Source: Candidatus Uabimicrobium amorphum (GTDB lineage Bacteria > Planctomycetota > Uabimicrobiia > Uabimicrobiales > Uabimicrobiaceae). Taken from it: 64,000 bases of DNA. A program made the translations under genes and the position numbers. Under the pieces are notes generated by a model. It ran no database searches. It was not told where the DNA came from and saw nothing but the letters and a program-made list of their open reading frames with translations. Location of the stretch: positions 4,216,001 to 4,280,000 of the forward strand of contig NZ_AP019860.1 of assembly GCF_009002475.1 (NCBI RefSeq), written 5' to 3'. This document shows, one piece after another, positions 19,232 through 27,632 of this stretch (within the stretch, counting starts at the first letter, position 1; every line of letters starts with the position of its first letter).

Positions 19232-19404
19232 ATGAAAAAATTAACTCTTTTTATTTTAACATTATTTGCAATATGTTCAATAGGAATTTTGCGACAGTAG
19301 CCACAACGGACAAAACAACCACAAAAGTAGAGGTTTCTTACAATGTTTATATTTGGGAGAGAGGAAAAAAACGTCAAATAAAACTAAGTGACACAACAAA
19401 TTAG
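19232..19404 (+). pseudogene. Frameshifted small secreted protein gene
   Basis: From the ATG at 19232 the frame encodes a clear signal-peptide-like start ('MKKLTLFILTLFAICSIG') and then stops at 19298-19300. The +/-1 frame takes over without a break at about 19282-19290 and runs through 'FATVATTDKTTTKVEVSYN' and 'VYIWERGKKRQIKLSDTTN' to the TAG at 19402-19404. One added A in the 'ggaatttt' tract would restore a 57-residue exported protein. It could be a true mutation or a base-calling error in a homopolymer. The upstream 'ggggt' is a weak ribosome site. Function unknown. Confidence 0.5.
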
Positions 19405-19405
19405 C

Positions 19406-21013
19406 TTACTTTTTCCGATAAAAAGAAACAACACGACCATCTTTGCCTTTTGCATGTTTCCAACCCACACGTAAGTCTAAATCATGAGATCCTGAAATTA
19501 AATTGCCACGGAAAAATGCGGGTGTATTTCCTGGAGGACTAAATATCGCTTCATCTATTTGCTGCTCATCAAATAAACGTAGATTGTCAATTTTATCTTG
19601 TAACTGCGCAAAATAACCACTATTGAGTTCGTGATAACGCAAGTCCATTTTTTTACGTACAGAAAATTCTTCATCAGCCACTTGCTCTAAAAGAAACTTT
19701 TTTGTTATCCAATCAATTTTACCAATCAATTTTTGGCGAGAACTCTCTAAATCATTGAGTACTTTTTCCCAGAGATTTACCAACTCACGTACTTCAATAT
19801 TGGTCGTTTCTTGAGAATATTGTTTGGCCTTTTCTAGATAAAAACGTTGAATTTCAAGCGCAGTCATTTTTCCACACTTCGTATCCACGCTGGTAAGTAA
19901 AGAATCGTCTCCATTTATGATGCGCAAAGCAACAATAGGATTTCTCAATTGAGGTGCATCCTGAATAAAATTTTGTTCAATCATTTCAATAATTAGAGAG
20001 GTAACGCCAACCTTTAGATATTCGGCAATTGGAGCCATATTAGAATCGGAAAAACTAATTTGAAAACGCTGTTTTGAACTGACAAGAGATTTGATAGCAC
20101 CGCCAGAAAAAGTATCCATAAAATATTTATAAATATTCGATGTATCAAAAATCGGTCGATCCCCCGGTAAAATAGAAAATCTAGTTAATCGCCGTATTGC
20201 TCCTGCTTTTTCACTCAATTCAAAAAGAGGATTTAGGGTTCCGGCTCCGGTAAAAATAATGCGTGAAACCATAAAAGCCGTCATCTGTTTTCGCAAAGAA
20301 CGGAAGGCAAACAAACGATGAAAAAAGAATAAGGGACAATAAACAGGAAAGGTTAAAGTCACTTCGATTACCGTTCCGATCGCCCCAAATAAATCCATCA
20401 TCGACATTGAACGTGGTTTCAGCATAACGAAAAGAGGAACAAGGACAACGCTTCCGATAACAAAGACCATACTTATCATAATTAGAAACAAAAATATGGG
20501 TATAAAAATCAACAACATGGCTAAGGAGGTCAATCGGTATAAAAACAACTGCCAACCGCTTGCGACTTGCGCTTCGTAATTTTCTTGGGCTCCGTAAATA
20601 TTCTGTTTGGCGTCTTTGCAATTTTTTAAAAAAGCAAGTGTTCCGTGGAATCCTTGGTACTCAAGAATTTCATCTGCAATAGGTATGGCTTTGGCGATAA
20701 GGAAATCTTGGGCTTGTTGATAACGTATAAGTTGTAAAGGCGTGCAACATTCAGGTGTTTGTCCTTCTAATAAGCCATCTTCGATGGCATAAGGAAGGTG
20801 TTCATAACAAAAAGCTCCTCCATTTTGCACGAAGAAGCTTTTTTTTTGGGCCGCAATAAGTCCTTCACCTTCACATGTCTTAACAATTCGAGAAATAGCT
20901 TCTTTCATTGCAAAAAAGACAACAGTATGGTCTGGACGACGTTTTTTAAAATATTTTGAAGGCGTAAAACGAATTGCGTATTCGGTTTCTAAACCCATTA
21001 ATCGAGAAAACAT
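19406..21013 (-). CDS. PafA/Dop-family Pup ligase-like enzyme with a membrane insertion
   Basis: 535 residues. The family signature is clear: 'GLETEYAI' near residue 7, 'NGGAFCYEHL' and 'TPECCTP' near 64-92, 'YGAQENYEAQ' near 140 (compare SHENY), 'RIIFTGAGTL' near 251, 'DSNMAPIAEYLKVGVTSL' near 323 (compare GDANxxxVATYLKxGTT), and a basic C-terminal domain. PafA ligates the C-terminal Glu of Pup to lysines using ATP; Dop removes or deamidates Pup. The short spacing before NGG lacks room for the Dop loop, favouring a ligase. The position of the usual Asp after NGAR-L-Y is Glu here. About 85 hydrophobic residues (~158-237, two to three membrane helices) are inserted between ENY and FTGAG, which canonical members lack. 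The gene starts 8 bp after the Pup-like gene. Confidence 0.82.
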   Translation of the reverse strand: MFSRLMGLETEYAIRFTPSKYFKKRRPDHTVVFFAMKEAISRIVKTCEGEGLIAAQKKSFFVQNGGAFCYEHLPYAIEDGLLEGQTPECCTPLQLIRYQQAQDFLIAKAIPIADEILEYQGFHGTLAFLKNCKDAKQNIYGAQENYEAQVASGWQLFLYRLTSLAMLLIFIPIFLFLIMISMVFVIGSVVLVPLFVMLKPRSMSMMDLFGAIGTVIEVTLTFPVYCPLFFFHRLFAFRSLRKQMTAFMVSRIIFTGAGTLNPLFELSEKAGAIRRLTRFSILPGDRPIFDTSNIYKYFMDTFSGGAIKSLVSSKQRFQISFSDSNMAPIAEYLKVGVTSLIIEMIEQNFIQDAPQLRNPIVALRIINGDDSLLTSVDTKCGKMTALEIQRFYLEKAKQYSQETTNIEVRELVNLWEKVLNDLESSRQKLIGKIDWITKKFLLEQVADEEFSVRKKMDLRYHELNSGYFAQLQDKIDNLRLFDEQQIDEAIFSPPGNTPAFFRGNLISGSHDLDLRVGWKHAKGKDGRVVSFYRKK

Positions 21014-21021
21014 ATAAAAAC

Positions 21022-21159
21022 TTATTCACCACCTTTGGGAACAACACAGGTGCTATTGTACAATGGTGCATGTTTTTTAGCATCATCAACGATATTTGAT
21101 ACAACTTGTCCGAAAAGAACTTGTTGTGGTTGTGGCTTGGGTTGTGTATTTGTGTTCAT
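21022..21159 (-). CDS. Pup-like 45-residue protein ending in Gly-Gly-Glu
   Basis: A short gene immediately upstream of the PafA-like enzyme on the same strand, with an 8-bp gap. The ATG at 21159 follows AGGGGA by 6 bases. The product starts 'MNTNTQPKPQPQQVLFG', has a helix-prone middle ('NIVDDAKKHAPLY') and ends 'VVPKGGE'. Pup and the related UBact modifiers are small proteins whose Gly-Gly-Glu/Gln (or Gly-Glu) tail is joined to lysines by a PafA-type ligase. A native Glu end would need no deamidation. It is shorter (45 versus about 60) and less acidic than actinobacterial Pup. Adjacency, ribosome site and tail agree; sequence similarity beyond the tail is not evident, so a peptide substrate of another kind is possible. 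Confidence 0.72.
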   Translation of the reverse strand: MNTNTQPKPQPQQVLFGQVVSNIVDDAKKHAPLYNSTCVVPKGGE

Positions 21160-21218
21160 AATATTCCCCTAATGTTGAAACTTAAGTTTGACAAAATACA
21201 ATACTAATATAATATATA

Positions 21219-21234
21219 TTGTAAGCATTTACAA
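21219..21234. promoter_or_regulatory. TTGTAA-N4-TTACAA dyad upstream of the Pup-like gene
   Basis: A perfect 6-bp inverted repeat with spacer GCAT lies in the 88-bp gap before the Pup-like gene. The surrounding sequence is very AT-rich ('aatatatatt'), as expected of a promoter on the minus strand. It is a candidate operator; no regulator is identified. Confidence 0.4.
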
Positions 21235-21247
21235 CACAGTTTTACCA

Positions 21248-21967
21248 TCAACTTTGTTTATCAACCTCACGGTAACGTTGTAGAAATATCTGGATTAGCT
21301 CTAGAGGGATGGCGACTCCTACGCTTTCCCCTTCAATTTTAGAACCATCATCACTATCGATAATATCAACAATTGTTCCGGATATCAGCCCCACAATATT
21401 TCCAGTTTCTCGATCAACAACAGGTCCACCACTATTGCCTTGCATAACCTTAGCATCTAAAATCAGACGCGGAAAATCACTTTGTGATTTTGGTTGTTGT
21501 GCTGATACTAAACCATTGAATACATGTAGAGTGCTTGTGTTACTTATTTGTGTTGCTTCGGGGAAACCCAAAATAAAAATTTCCTTCCCAAGGAAAACAG
21601 ATCTATCTCCAAAAACATCTGCTGTTTTATAAGCCACTTCCTCTTCTAATTTTAAGAGTAACAAATCATTTGATTTATCTGTAAAAACAACCTCCGCATT
21701 TATTGCCTCTCTATCAAGACGAGAAGACCACTCAATCCATATTCGTAAAGTATCGTCCTCTAAAATATGGTAGTTGGTTACGACATGCTTTTCATCAATA
21801 AGAACACCAGTAGCTCCAAATACCCCATGATCTTTCGTCGAAATATTTACCGCTACAACATAAGAAGAATGCTCATCTATATTAAACACTTTGGCTATTT
21901 TCTGAGGAGCATTTTGTGAGGTACAACCAAGTAAAAAGAAGCAAAGAATCCCAACATATATTTTCAA
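21248..21967 (-). CDS. Trypsin-like serine protease lipoprotein (no PDZ)
   Basis: 239 residues. The TTG start has AAGGA 8 bases upstream. The N-terminal 'ILCFFLLGCTSQ' is a lipoprotein signal with lipobox LLGC. The HtrA-like protease core is complete: His in 'VVTNYHIL' near residue 69, Asp in 'SNDLLLLKL' near 104, Ser in 'MQGNSGGPVVD' near 181. There is no C-terminal PDZ domain, so it is shorter than DegP-type proteins. It should act outside the cytoplasm on misfolded or specific envelope proteins. It is transcribed toward the Pup-like/PafA-like pair, 88 bp upstream, and may share transcripts, though the gap also holds a likely promoter. Confidence 0.88.
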   Translation of the reverse strand: MKIYVGILCFFLLGCTSQNAPQKIAKVFNIDEHSSYVVAVNISTKDHGVFGATGVLIDEKHVVTNYHILEDDTLRIWIEWSSRLDREAINAEVVFTDKSNDLLLLKLEEEVAYKTADVFGDRSVFLGKEIFILGFPEATQISNTSTLHVFNGLVSAQQPKSQSDFPRLILDAKVMQGNSGGPVVDRETGNIVGLISGTIVDIIDSDDGSKIEGESVGVAIPLELIQIFLQRYREVDKQS

Positions 21968-22061
21968 AATAGAGTTCCTTTTTTATAAATGGATGTTATG
22001 ATTTATCTTGGGCATTTGAAATTTGTTTACATTGTAAGATTTCATAACGAAAGGTAAAGCT

Positions 22062-25000
22062 TTGCAAAATCTGATATGGACAATTACTATTCGCCGTAGT
22101 GATCGATCATCAATTACCAAATACGTTCCCGCTAACGAAAAAAAAACAATCGACATAGGTAGTGATCATTCACAAGATATATGGATTCAAGAAGCTTTTC
22201 CGCAACACATAACACTTTGTGTTGATAGCCAATCTATGCAATTGCAACTTCAGGCACACAAAAAAATTATTTCAGAGTATCAAGATCAAAGTCGTATCAT
22301 AACAAAAAATGAAGCGCATAGCATCTCACTTTCTGCAACAAAAACATTCATAAAAATCAAAATTAAAAACTCCATCATTGAATGTACAATTGAACACGAC
22401 AACGAAACAATAGATCGTTATCCTGATTGGAAACAAACAATCGAATCACAATATGGTAAAATGAGTAAAATTGCAGAAGGACACTTCACATGGATTTATC
22501 ACTGCGGGCGTTATGTAGTAAAAATATTAAAGCCTGCTTATGTCTCACAAGCAGAATATGTCGCTTCTTTTATGCAAGCGGCAAACAATTTACGTCAGTT
22601 ATCATTGGAACAAACATTAGATATCGAAAATATCATATTCGATGAACAAGTCGGTTTGTATGCGTGGATTACCAATTATGTAGAAGGAACCACTTTACAT
22701 GATCTTATTGCCCAAAAAAAGAAAATTGACAGCGACACAATCGCATCCATTATCGAATCTCTAACCGACTTTATTCATGACTTACATTTACAAGGAAAAC
22801 TATACGCCGCCATAAATCCTCATGACATTTACCTAGACACGGAGCGCAACATTTTTATTCTTGGGCACTTTTACTCACGACTAGTGGCGACAAATCTTTG
22901 TCAAAATCTACCCAAGGTACATGGATTTGTGCATCACTCACAAATCCGTAACAATGTCTCACAAGAGGCAGATTCGTTTTTACTGGGTTCATTGCTTTAT
23001 TTTCTTACAACAACAAAAGTCCCCTTCTCTACCATTCCCAAAAAAGAATACGCGTCTCTTCTACAACAAAATAAGCTTCCACAACTAAATGACATTCCCG
23101 CGAAATATTCCGCTCTTATTCGCCAAGCATTGGAGTCTTCTCAACAAGACGTACAAAATTTTTGGCATCAATTTCAGAAAATTGAATTTAATAAAAAGGC
23201 TTACGATGCGACAGAAGAAATGAAAGTATCCATGGATGAGAGAGATGATTATTTTGGAAATTTTATTCTAAAAAAGAAGTTAGGTCGCGGGTATTTAGGC
23301 ACGATATACAAAGCCTTACGCAACAACAAACCTCTGATCATCAAAATATTAAACGGTACAGATAAATACACAAGAGCCATTATACAGGATGCCACCGACG
23401 CTTCGGTTTTAGAACATCGCAATATTTTGCGTATTATTGAAATCAACAAATGTGGGGATACCCACTACATCGCTTATGAAAACATATCCGGACAAAATTT
23501 AGAACAATACGCGACGGAAAACAAACTAAGCATCCAAAAATGCCTAATGCTAATAAGAGATTTAGCACGCGCATTGCAATATGCTCATGTCAAGGGTATT
23601 GTACATCGTAACATTAAGCCATCGAACATTATCATCAACGAAGAAGGTCAGCCATTTCTCGTTGACTTCGGATTATCTACAGATCTTTATATGAACAGAA
23701 TGTTCGATAAACAACTACAAAAAGACTTTACGTACCAATCGCCTTCTGTGTTATTTGGAAGTCTATCTCCATTACACGATGTATATTCTCTTGGAGCTGT
23801 CATGTACAAATTGCTGACAAATAGTTTCGAGAGCAATAAACTATATTTACCTCTCTGGAGAAGGCCAAATATAACTCGCGAAGCAGAAAGTATTTGTTCT
23901 AAAGCTCTTGCCAAACAAGCAAAAAAACGCTACCAAAATGCAAGTATTTTTGCTGATGACATCGACAAACTACTGCAACACAAACCTATCATCGCTCCAT
24001 CATTCAATTGGCTAACCGACATACAAAGACGCTACCGCTTTGCGAATTACATTGTTTATATTTTTGTAATATTTTTGTTTTTAGTCGCAGCAAAAATCAT
24101 TTATACCCCACAAGGTATTTATGTTACCACAAGTATAGAAACCGTTGAAAATCTTCAGCAAAAATACGAAACAGACTACCTTGATAACCTACAAAAATTA
24201 GCAAGTCCTTCGGATATATCCACTCCCGAAAATTTTTATATACAAAAAAAAGTTTACCAAGAAAATATTCACAAACTGCAGTTACAATACAAAACAATAT
24301 TGCAAACAAAGCTATTACCTATATGCCAAAAATTATACCTGCAAGAACCTTCGAAACAACATCATGACAAATTACTAGAAGTGCTAAAAAATATCATTAT
24401 ATTCTCTCCAGAAACAGAACAAGAAATATACATAAGTGAATATCAAAAGCTAGCACCAAGTCAGCAAAAAACAATAAAAGTAAATATAAATAATCCAAGA
24501 AATAGCTATCTGTTTAAGGTTGAAAAAAACCTACTTGGGCAAAACGAAATACGCGCATTCGATATAGAAAAACAAACCGTAACGAAGAATAATGCACAAC
24601 AAAAGTTTTCTCCGCAAAGTATGAACTTATTTGTAAAAGCCCTACAACGAGTTCTAAAAAAACAACACTTTGAAGCCCAAGAAATCCTTATAGCAGTAAT
24701 AAAAAAATCTCCACTCTATATCGACGCCTACCAATTACTTTGCGTCTCTTTATATATGTCGTCCTTGCAAAAACAAAAGTCTGCCGCGTTCCAAACGTGG
24801 CAAAAAAAAGCACTGCAAACGATCAATGACTCAAATATAAAAAACAAAAAACAATTAAAAACAAAATTTATTCACGACCATATCCAAACAATGGCTCATT
24901 TCTACCAAAACATAATTAATGGTAATCACATCCTCTTGCGGGTTACCTCTGTTATTGATCGCACAAAACGCTTACAAAAAAACGATCTTATCTACAAAAT

Positions 25001-26078
25001 AAACAACAAATATATCAATAGTAATCGGCTCCTGTACAATGCAGTCCATTACAAAAAAACTGTATCATGTCAAATCATTAGAAATTACGAGAGTATCTCT
25101 GCGGAAATTCCTACCTCTATTTTCCGTAGTAGTCGTTTCTATACCAAAAAAGATATACCCTTTAACTCGTTGACGAAGTTAGGCTTTTTATCACCGCCTC
25201 CAAAATCATCAGAAAATCCTACGAATGAAATAACCACATCTCCCATAGAGTTACCTGTAGGAAATTACGTTATTTATCAAAATAACTATTTTCGCTCATT
25301 TCATGTAAAACAAAATGTGGATACACTTTCACATTCACTCGGTAAGATGGATAAAGAAATCAATTTACCACAAGAATTACAAAAAAATTACGTATCTATT
25401 TTGTACGCATTTCCCAAAAGTAAGTTAAACAATCAACATGGCTACATAATCGGACGTAACGAAGTTACCATAAAAGAATGGAAACAATTCCTATATGCGA
25501 CATATCGTATGCAAGGCAAAAAAGCGGTGAAGAACGTTATTCCAATTCTAAGTACAGGTAAGCCACTTTTCTACATGTACAAAGGCGAGTTTACACAAAT
25601 AATAGGACAAAACAATTGGCCTATTTTTGCTGTAAGCGTAGAACAAATAAAAAAGTTTCTCGATTGGAAAAACGAAAATACCAACACTAGTTGGAAAGAA
25701 AAAGGTTTCGTTTGGCGTCTCCCAAGTAAAAAAGAATGGGAATACACCGCACGTGGAGATATGAACAACAAGTATGTAGCGAGCAATTACAATAACGCTG
25801 TTTTTTACAACACATCTTTCAGTATTCAATCGATGCAACGCATATACCCAGTAGGAGCATACTCAAGTGATCGCTCAATATTTTTAGCTGAAGACCTGGG
25901 AGGCAACGTCAAAGAATATATCCTCGATAAAAATAATAAATTTGGACTAAAGGGAAATTCTTGGAAAGATGGTATTTTAGCCCCTATCGATTTTACATTG
26001 TATTCCGTCGAAACTGCCACAGCGGAATCATGCGGTTTTCGCCTATGCGCGGGTATTGATCCGTTTGTCAAAAAGTAA
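22062..26078 (+). CDS. Tandem pseudokinase membrane protein with FHA-like, PDZ-like and SUMF1 domains
   Basis: 1338 residues from a TTG start (AAGGT upstream). In order: FHA-like N-terminus (1-105); kinase-like domain 1 (~125-340), where the HRDxKxxN position reads 'YAAINPHDIYLD' and DFG reads 'LGHF'; kinase-like domain 2 (~398-640) with 'LGRGYLGTIYKA', 'LIIKIL', 'HRNIKPSN' (catalytic Asp changed to Asn) and an intact 'VDFGLS'; a membrane helix (~663-685); a helical region; a PDZ-like segment (~960-1040); and a C-terminal formylglycine-generating-enzyme/SUMF1 domain (~1110-1338; 'WRLPSKKEWEYTARGD', 'DLGGNVKEYI', 'CGFRLCAG'). Both kinase domains look catalytically impaired. SUMF1 relatives outside sulfatase maturation often act as binding domains. 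A trans-membrane signalling or scaffold role is inferred. The stop lies 1 bp before the first DnaA box. Confidence 0.85.
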   Translation: MQNLIWTITIRRSDRSSITKYVPANEKKTIDIGSDHSQDIWIQEAFPQHITLCVDSQSMQLQLQAHKKIISEYQDQSRIITKNEAHSISLSATKTFIKIKIKNSIIECTIEHDNETIDRYPDWKQTIESQYGKMSKIAEGHFTWIYHCGRYVVKILKPAYVSQAEYVASFMQAANNLRQLSLEQTLDIENIIFDEQVGLYAWITNYVEGTTLHDLIAQKKKIDSDTIASIIESLTDFIHDLHLQGKLYAAINPHDIYLDTERNIFILGHFYSRLVATNLCQNLPKVHGFVHHSQIRNNVSQEADSFLLGSLLYFLTTTKVPFSTIPKKEYASLLQQNKLPQLNDIPAKYSALIRQALESSQQDVQNFWHQFQKIEFNKKAYDATEEMKVSMDERDDYFGNFILKKKLGRGYLGTIYKALRNNKPLIIKILNGTDKYTRAIIQDATDASVLEHRNILRIIEINKCGDTHYIAYENISGQNLEQYATENKLSIQKCLMLIRDLARALQYAHVKGIVHRNIKPSNIIINEEGQPFLVDFGLSTDLYMNRMFDKQLQKDFTYQSPSVLFGSLSPLHDVYSLGAVMYKLLTNSFESNKLYLPLWRRPNITREAESICSKALAKQAKKRYQNASIFADDIDKLLQHKPIIAPSFNWLTDIQRRYRFANYIVYIFVIFLFLVAAKIIYTPQGIYVTTSIETVENLQQKYETDYLDNLQKLASPSDISTPENFYIQKKVYQENIHKLQLQYKTILQTKLLPICQKLYLQEPSKQHHDKLLEVLKNIIIFSPETEQEIYISEYQKLAPSQQKTIKVNINNPRNSYLFKVEKNLLGQNEIRAFDIEKQTVTKNNAQQKFSPQSMNLFVKALQRVLKKQHFEAQEILIAVIKKSPLYIDAYQLLCVSLYMSSLQKQKSAAFQTWQKKALQTINDSNIKNKKQLKTKFIHDHIQTMAHFYQNIINGNHILLRVTSVIDRTKRLQKNDLIYKINNKYINSNRLLYNAVHYKKTVSCQIIRNYESISAEIPTSIFRSSRFYTKKDIPFNSLTKLGFLSPPPKSSENPTNEITTSPIELPVGNYVIYQNNYFRSFHVKQNVDTLSHSLGKMDKEINLPQELQKNYVSILYAFPKSKLNNQHGYIIGRNEVTIKEWKQFLYATYRMQGKKAVKNVIPILSTGKPLFYMYKGEFTQIIGQNNWPIFAVSVEQIKKFLDWKNENTNTSWKEKGFVWRLPSKKEWEYTARGDMNNKYVASNYNNAVFYNTSFSIQSMQRIYPVGAYSSDRSIFLAEDLGGNVKEYILDKNNKFGLKGNSWKDGILAPIDFTLYSVETATAESCGFRLCAGIDPFVKK

Positions 26079-26079
26079 G

Positions 26080-26341
26080 TTATCCACATTTTTATGTGGA
26101 TAACCTGTGGATAACTCTATTTTTTTAGTGAAAATTTGTAAAATTCGTAAAATTTTACCTTTTTAGCCTCAAAATGTTATCCAAAATGAAAAAACAAATC
26201 GACAACACAAAGTGTTCAAAAATTGCTAACCACACAACCTTCAAGTAAGTTATCCACATTCTTGTGGATAACTCTGTGGATAACAAAACACTCATTCCAA
26301 GCATAACAGTTATCCACAAACGTGGATAACTCTGTGGATAA
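26080..26341. other. DnaA-box cluster A (candidate origin)
   Basis: Eight perfect 9-mers TTATCCACA or its complement at 26080, 26095, 26106, 26250, 26263, 26275, 26310 and 26333, plus a one-mismatch box at 26321. Three groups, each opening with a plus-oriented box followed by boxes in the opposite orientation 11-15 bp apart. DnaA binds these sites to open the origin. Confidence 0.85.
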
Positions 26342-26492
26342 TTTATTTTTACTGAGGCGAAACTATCGCGAAATGTCATTACTGCGAAAGCAGAAATCAA
26401 TGCCATTAAGTTAAGGTTTTAATCCGCGAATTAAAAGGGTTTAGAAGGTTTAGCCAAATGCAATACCTTATAATGTAAAGCTTACAAGTACA

Positions 26493-26574
26493 TGTCATCC
26501 CCATGAAAATGGGGATCCAGCGTTTACAAGTCAATTTTATGTTGCTGGTTTCCCGCTTACGCGCATATGTGTCA
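26493..26574. repeat. REP-like dispersed repeat, copy 2
   Basis: Diverged copy of the 3476-3555 unit. It shares TGTCATCCC at the start, 'cagcgttt', 'aagtcaa' and 'ttgctggtttcccgctta'; the far end is eroded ('cgcgcatatgtgtca'). It lies in the origin intergenic region. Confidence 0.65.
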
Positions 26575-26622
26575 AGCTAAGCGAGAAAACTTTCTTAAGT
26601 AGAGAGTATCCATCTGTATTTG

Positions 26623-26656
26623 AGGGAACGGGCGGACACAAGGTCCGCCCCTACAA
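26623..26656. repeat. GC-rich hairpin repeat
   Basis: Arms GGGCGGAC (26630-26637) and GTCCGCCC (26643-26650) around ACAAG, followed by CTACAACG. Much more GC-rich than its surroundings. Similar 'GGGCGGAC-ACAAG-GTCCGCCC' units are a common dispersed intergenic repeat in many bacterial genomes (recollection, not searched). Confidence 0.55.
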
Positions 26657-27322
26657 CGCGCTGTGTTATAGAAATATTGATGTTATGCGTTGTACAACTT
26701 CGATGAATCGTAAACCTATCATCATGAGTATCTCTTAGACATTTTTTGCCGTTCTTAGCTTGACAGCCATGCGCATGAGTTTGTCTCGCGTTAACCTGTC
26801 ATTTTTTCTATTACGAAATACTATATGCAAATCATCCAGTGGGAGAGCACGTATAACGGCTAGGGCTACGGTTACGAAATATTAATAAAGCGTTGGATAC
26901 AGCAACCCGTTTTAGGCCCCAACTTAATAGAATTGGTAACAAGCATCAGCAACTACATCCGTCAATCTTAAGGCACTTCCCTCACTTAGGGCCTGTACTA
27001 ATGATTCCGTCAAACAATCCCCGCCTAAACATCCTATTAATCTTGTAAATAATAACCCTCTTGTTCATCCACCAAAGCGCTCTCAATACAAAAAATTTTG
27101 CCTTTTTTATTTCGTCATTTTAGTACGGTTAAATAACGCCCAAGAAATGCACAAAGTCAACTCGTAAACTTTAAATTACAAATCGTTTCTTTTCCTTTAT
27201 TTTCAAGGTTATTTTATGAAAGTTTTATGAAAATTTTTATGAAAATTTTTATTGACTTTTTCTTCATTTTTGAGTATATTTTAGTAACGAAAAACCGTAA
27301 ATTAACAGTAAGCGCAAAAAAA
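26657..27322. other. Gene-free stretch between DnaA-box clusters
   Basis: No credible gene or RNA was seen in these ~670 bases. Both strands are broken by frequent stops. A triplicated 'ttttatgaaa' motif occurs at about 27213-27250 and the DNA becomes AT-rich toward the second DnaA-box cluster. Confidence 0.5.
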
Positions 27323-27520
27323 TGTGGATAACCTGTGGATAACCTGTGGATAGAATGTGGATAACTACCGAGTTATCCACGACGAAAAACCGTCACATAG
27401 TTATCCACATAGTTATCCACATATTGTCCACAGGTTATCCACAACAAACTCTGTACCACAGAGTATATTTAAATATATCTAAAATAACAACTTAGGAGAT
27501 TGGGTTAAAAGTTATCCACA
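27323..27520. other. DnaA-box cluster B (candidate origin core)
   Basis: Seven perfect boxes (27323, 27334, 27356 in one orientation; 27401, 27413, 27435, 27512 in the other) and three one-mismatch boxes (27345, 27373, 27424). The first four are spaced exactly 11 bp, about one helical turn; the opposing set is spaced 12, 11 and 11 bp. The two arrays face each other just upstream of an AT-rich stretch and dnaN. Confidence 0.88.
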
Positions 27521-27524
27521 TTTT

Positions 27525-27580
27525 GCGGTATATTATTACTTACATTACTTATTATTATATAGTATATATATATAGGTATG
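27525..27580. other. AT-rich candidate DNA unwinding element
   Basis: Almost pure A/T ('tattattacttacattac', then alternating TA runs at 27561-27574) directly after DnaA-box cluster B and before the dnaN promoter. This is the usual place for the origin's duplex-opening region. Confidence 0.55.
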
Positions 27581-27632
27581 TGGAAAACTGAAAAGAGATG
27601 ACTACTTCATAAAAAATGCTTTTAGTTAATTA

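Noticed and set aside
19171..19377. Minus-strand 68-codon frame
   Set aside because: It is antisense to the frameshifted signal-peptide gene and has no ribosome site or recognisable features.
20220..20621. Second minus-strand frame within the PafA-like gene
   Set aside because: It overlaps the membrane-insertion region in another frame. The PafA frame is continuous across it with conserved motifs on both sides, so the insertion is not two genes or a frameshift.
26700..27180. Possible transposase debris in the origin region
   Set aside because: A few protein-like words occur in several frames, but no motif or continuous similarity could be supported.
27323..27443. Short regular repeats that might be CRISPR or iterons
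   Set aside because: The units are 9-bp DnaA boxes in both orientations, next to dnaN and gyrB, with no spacers of normal CRISPR length.
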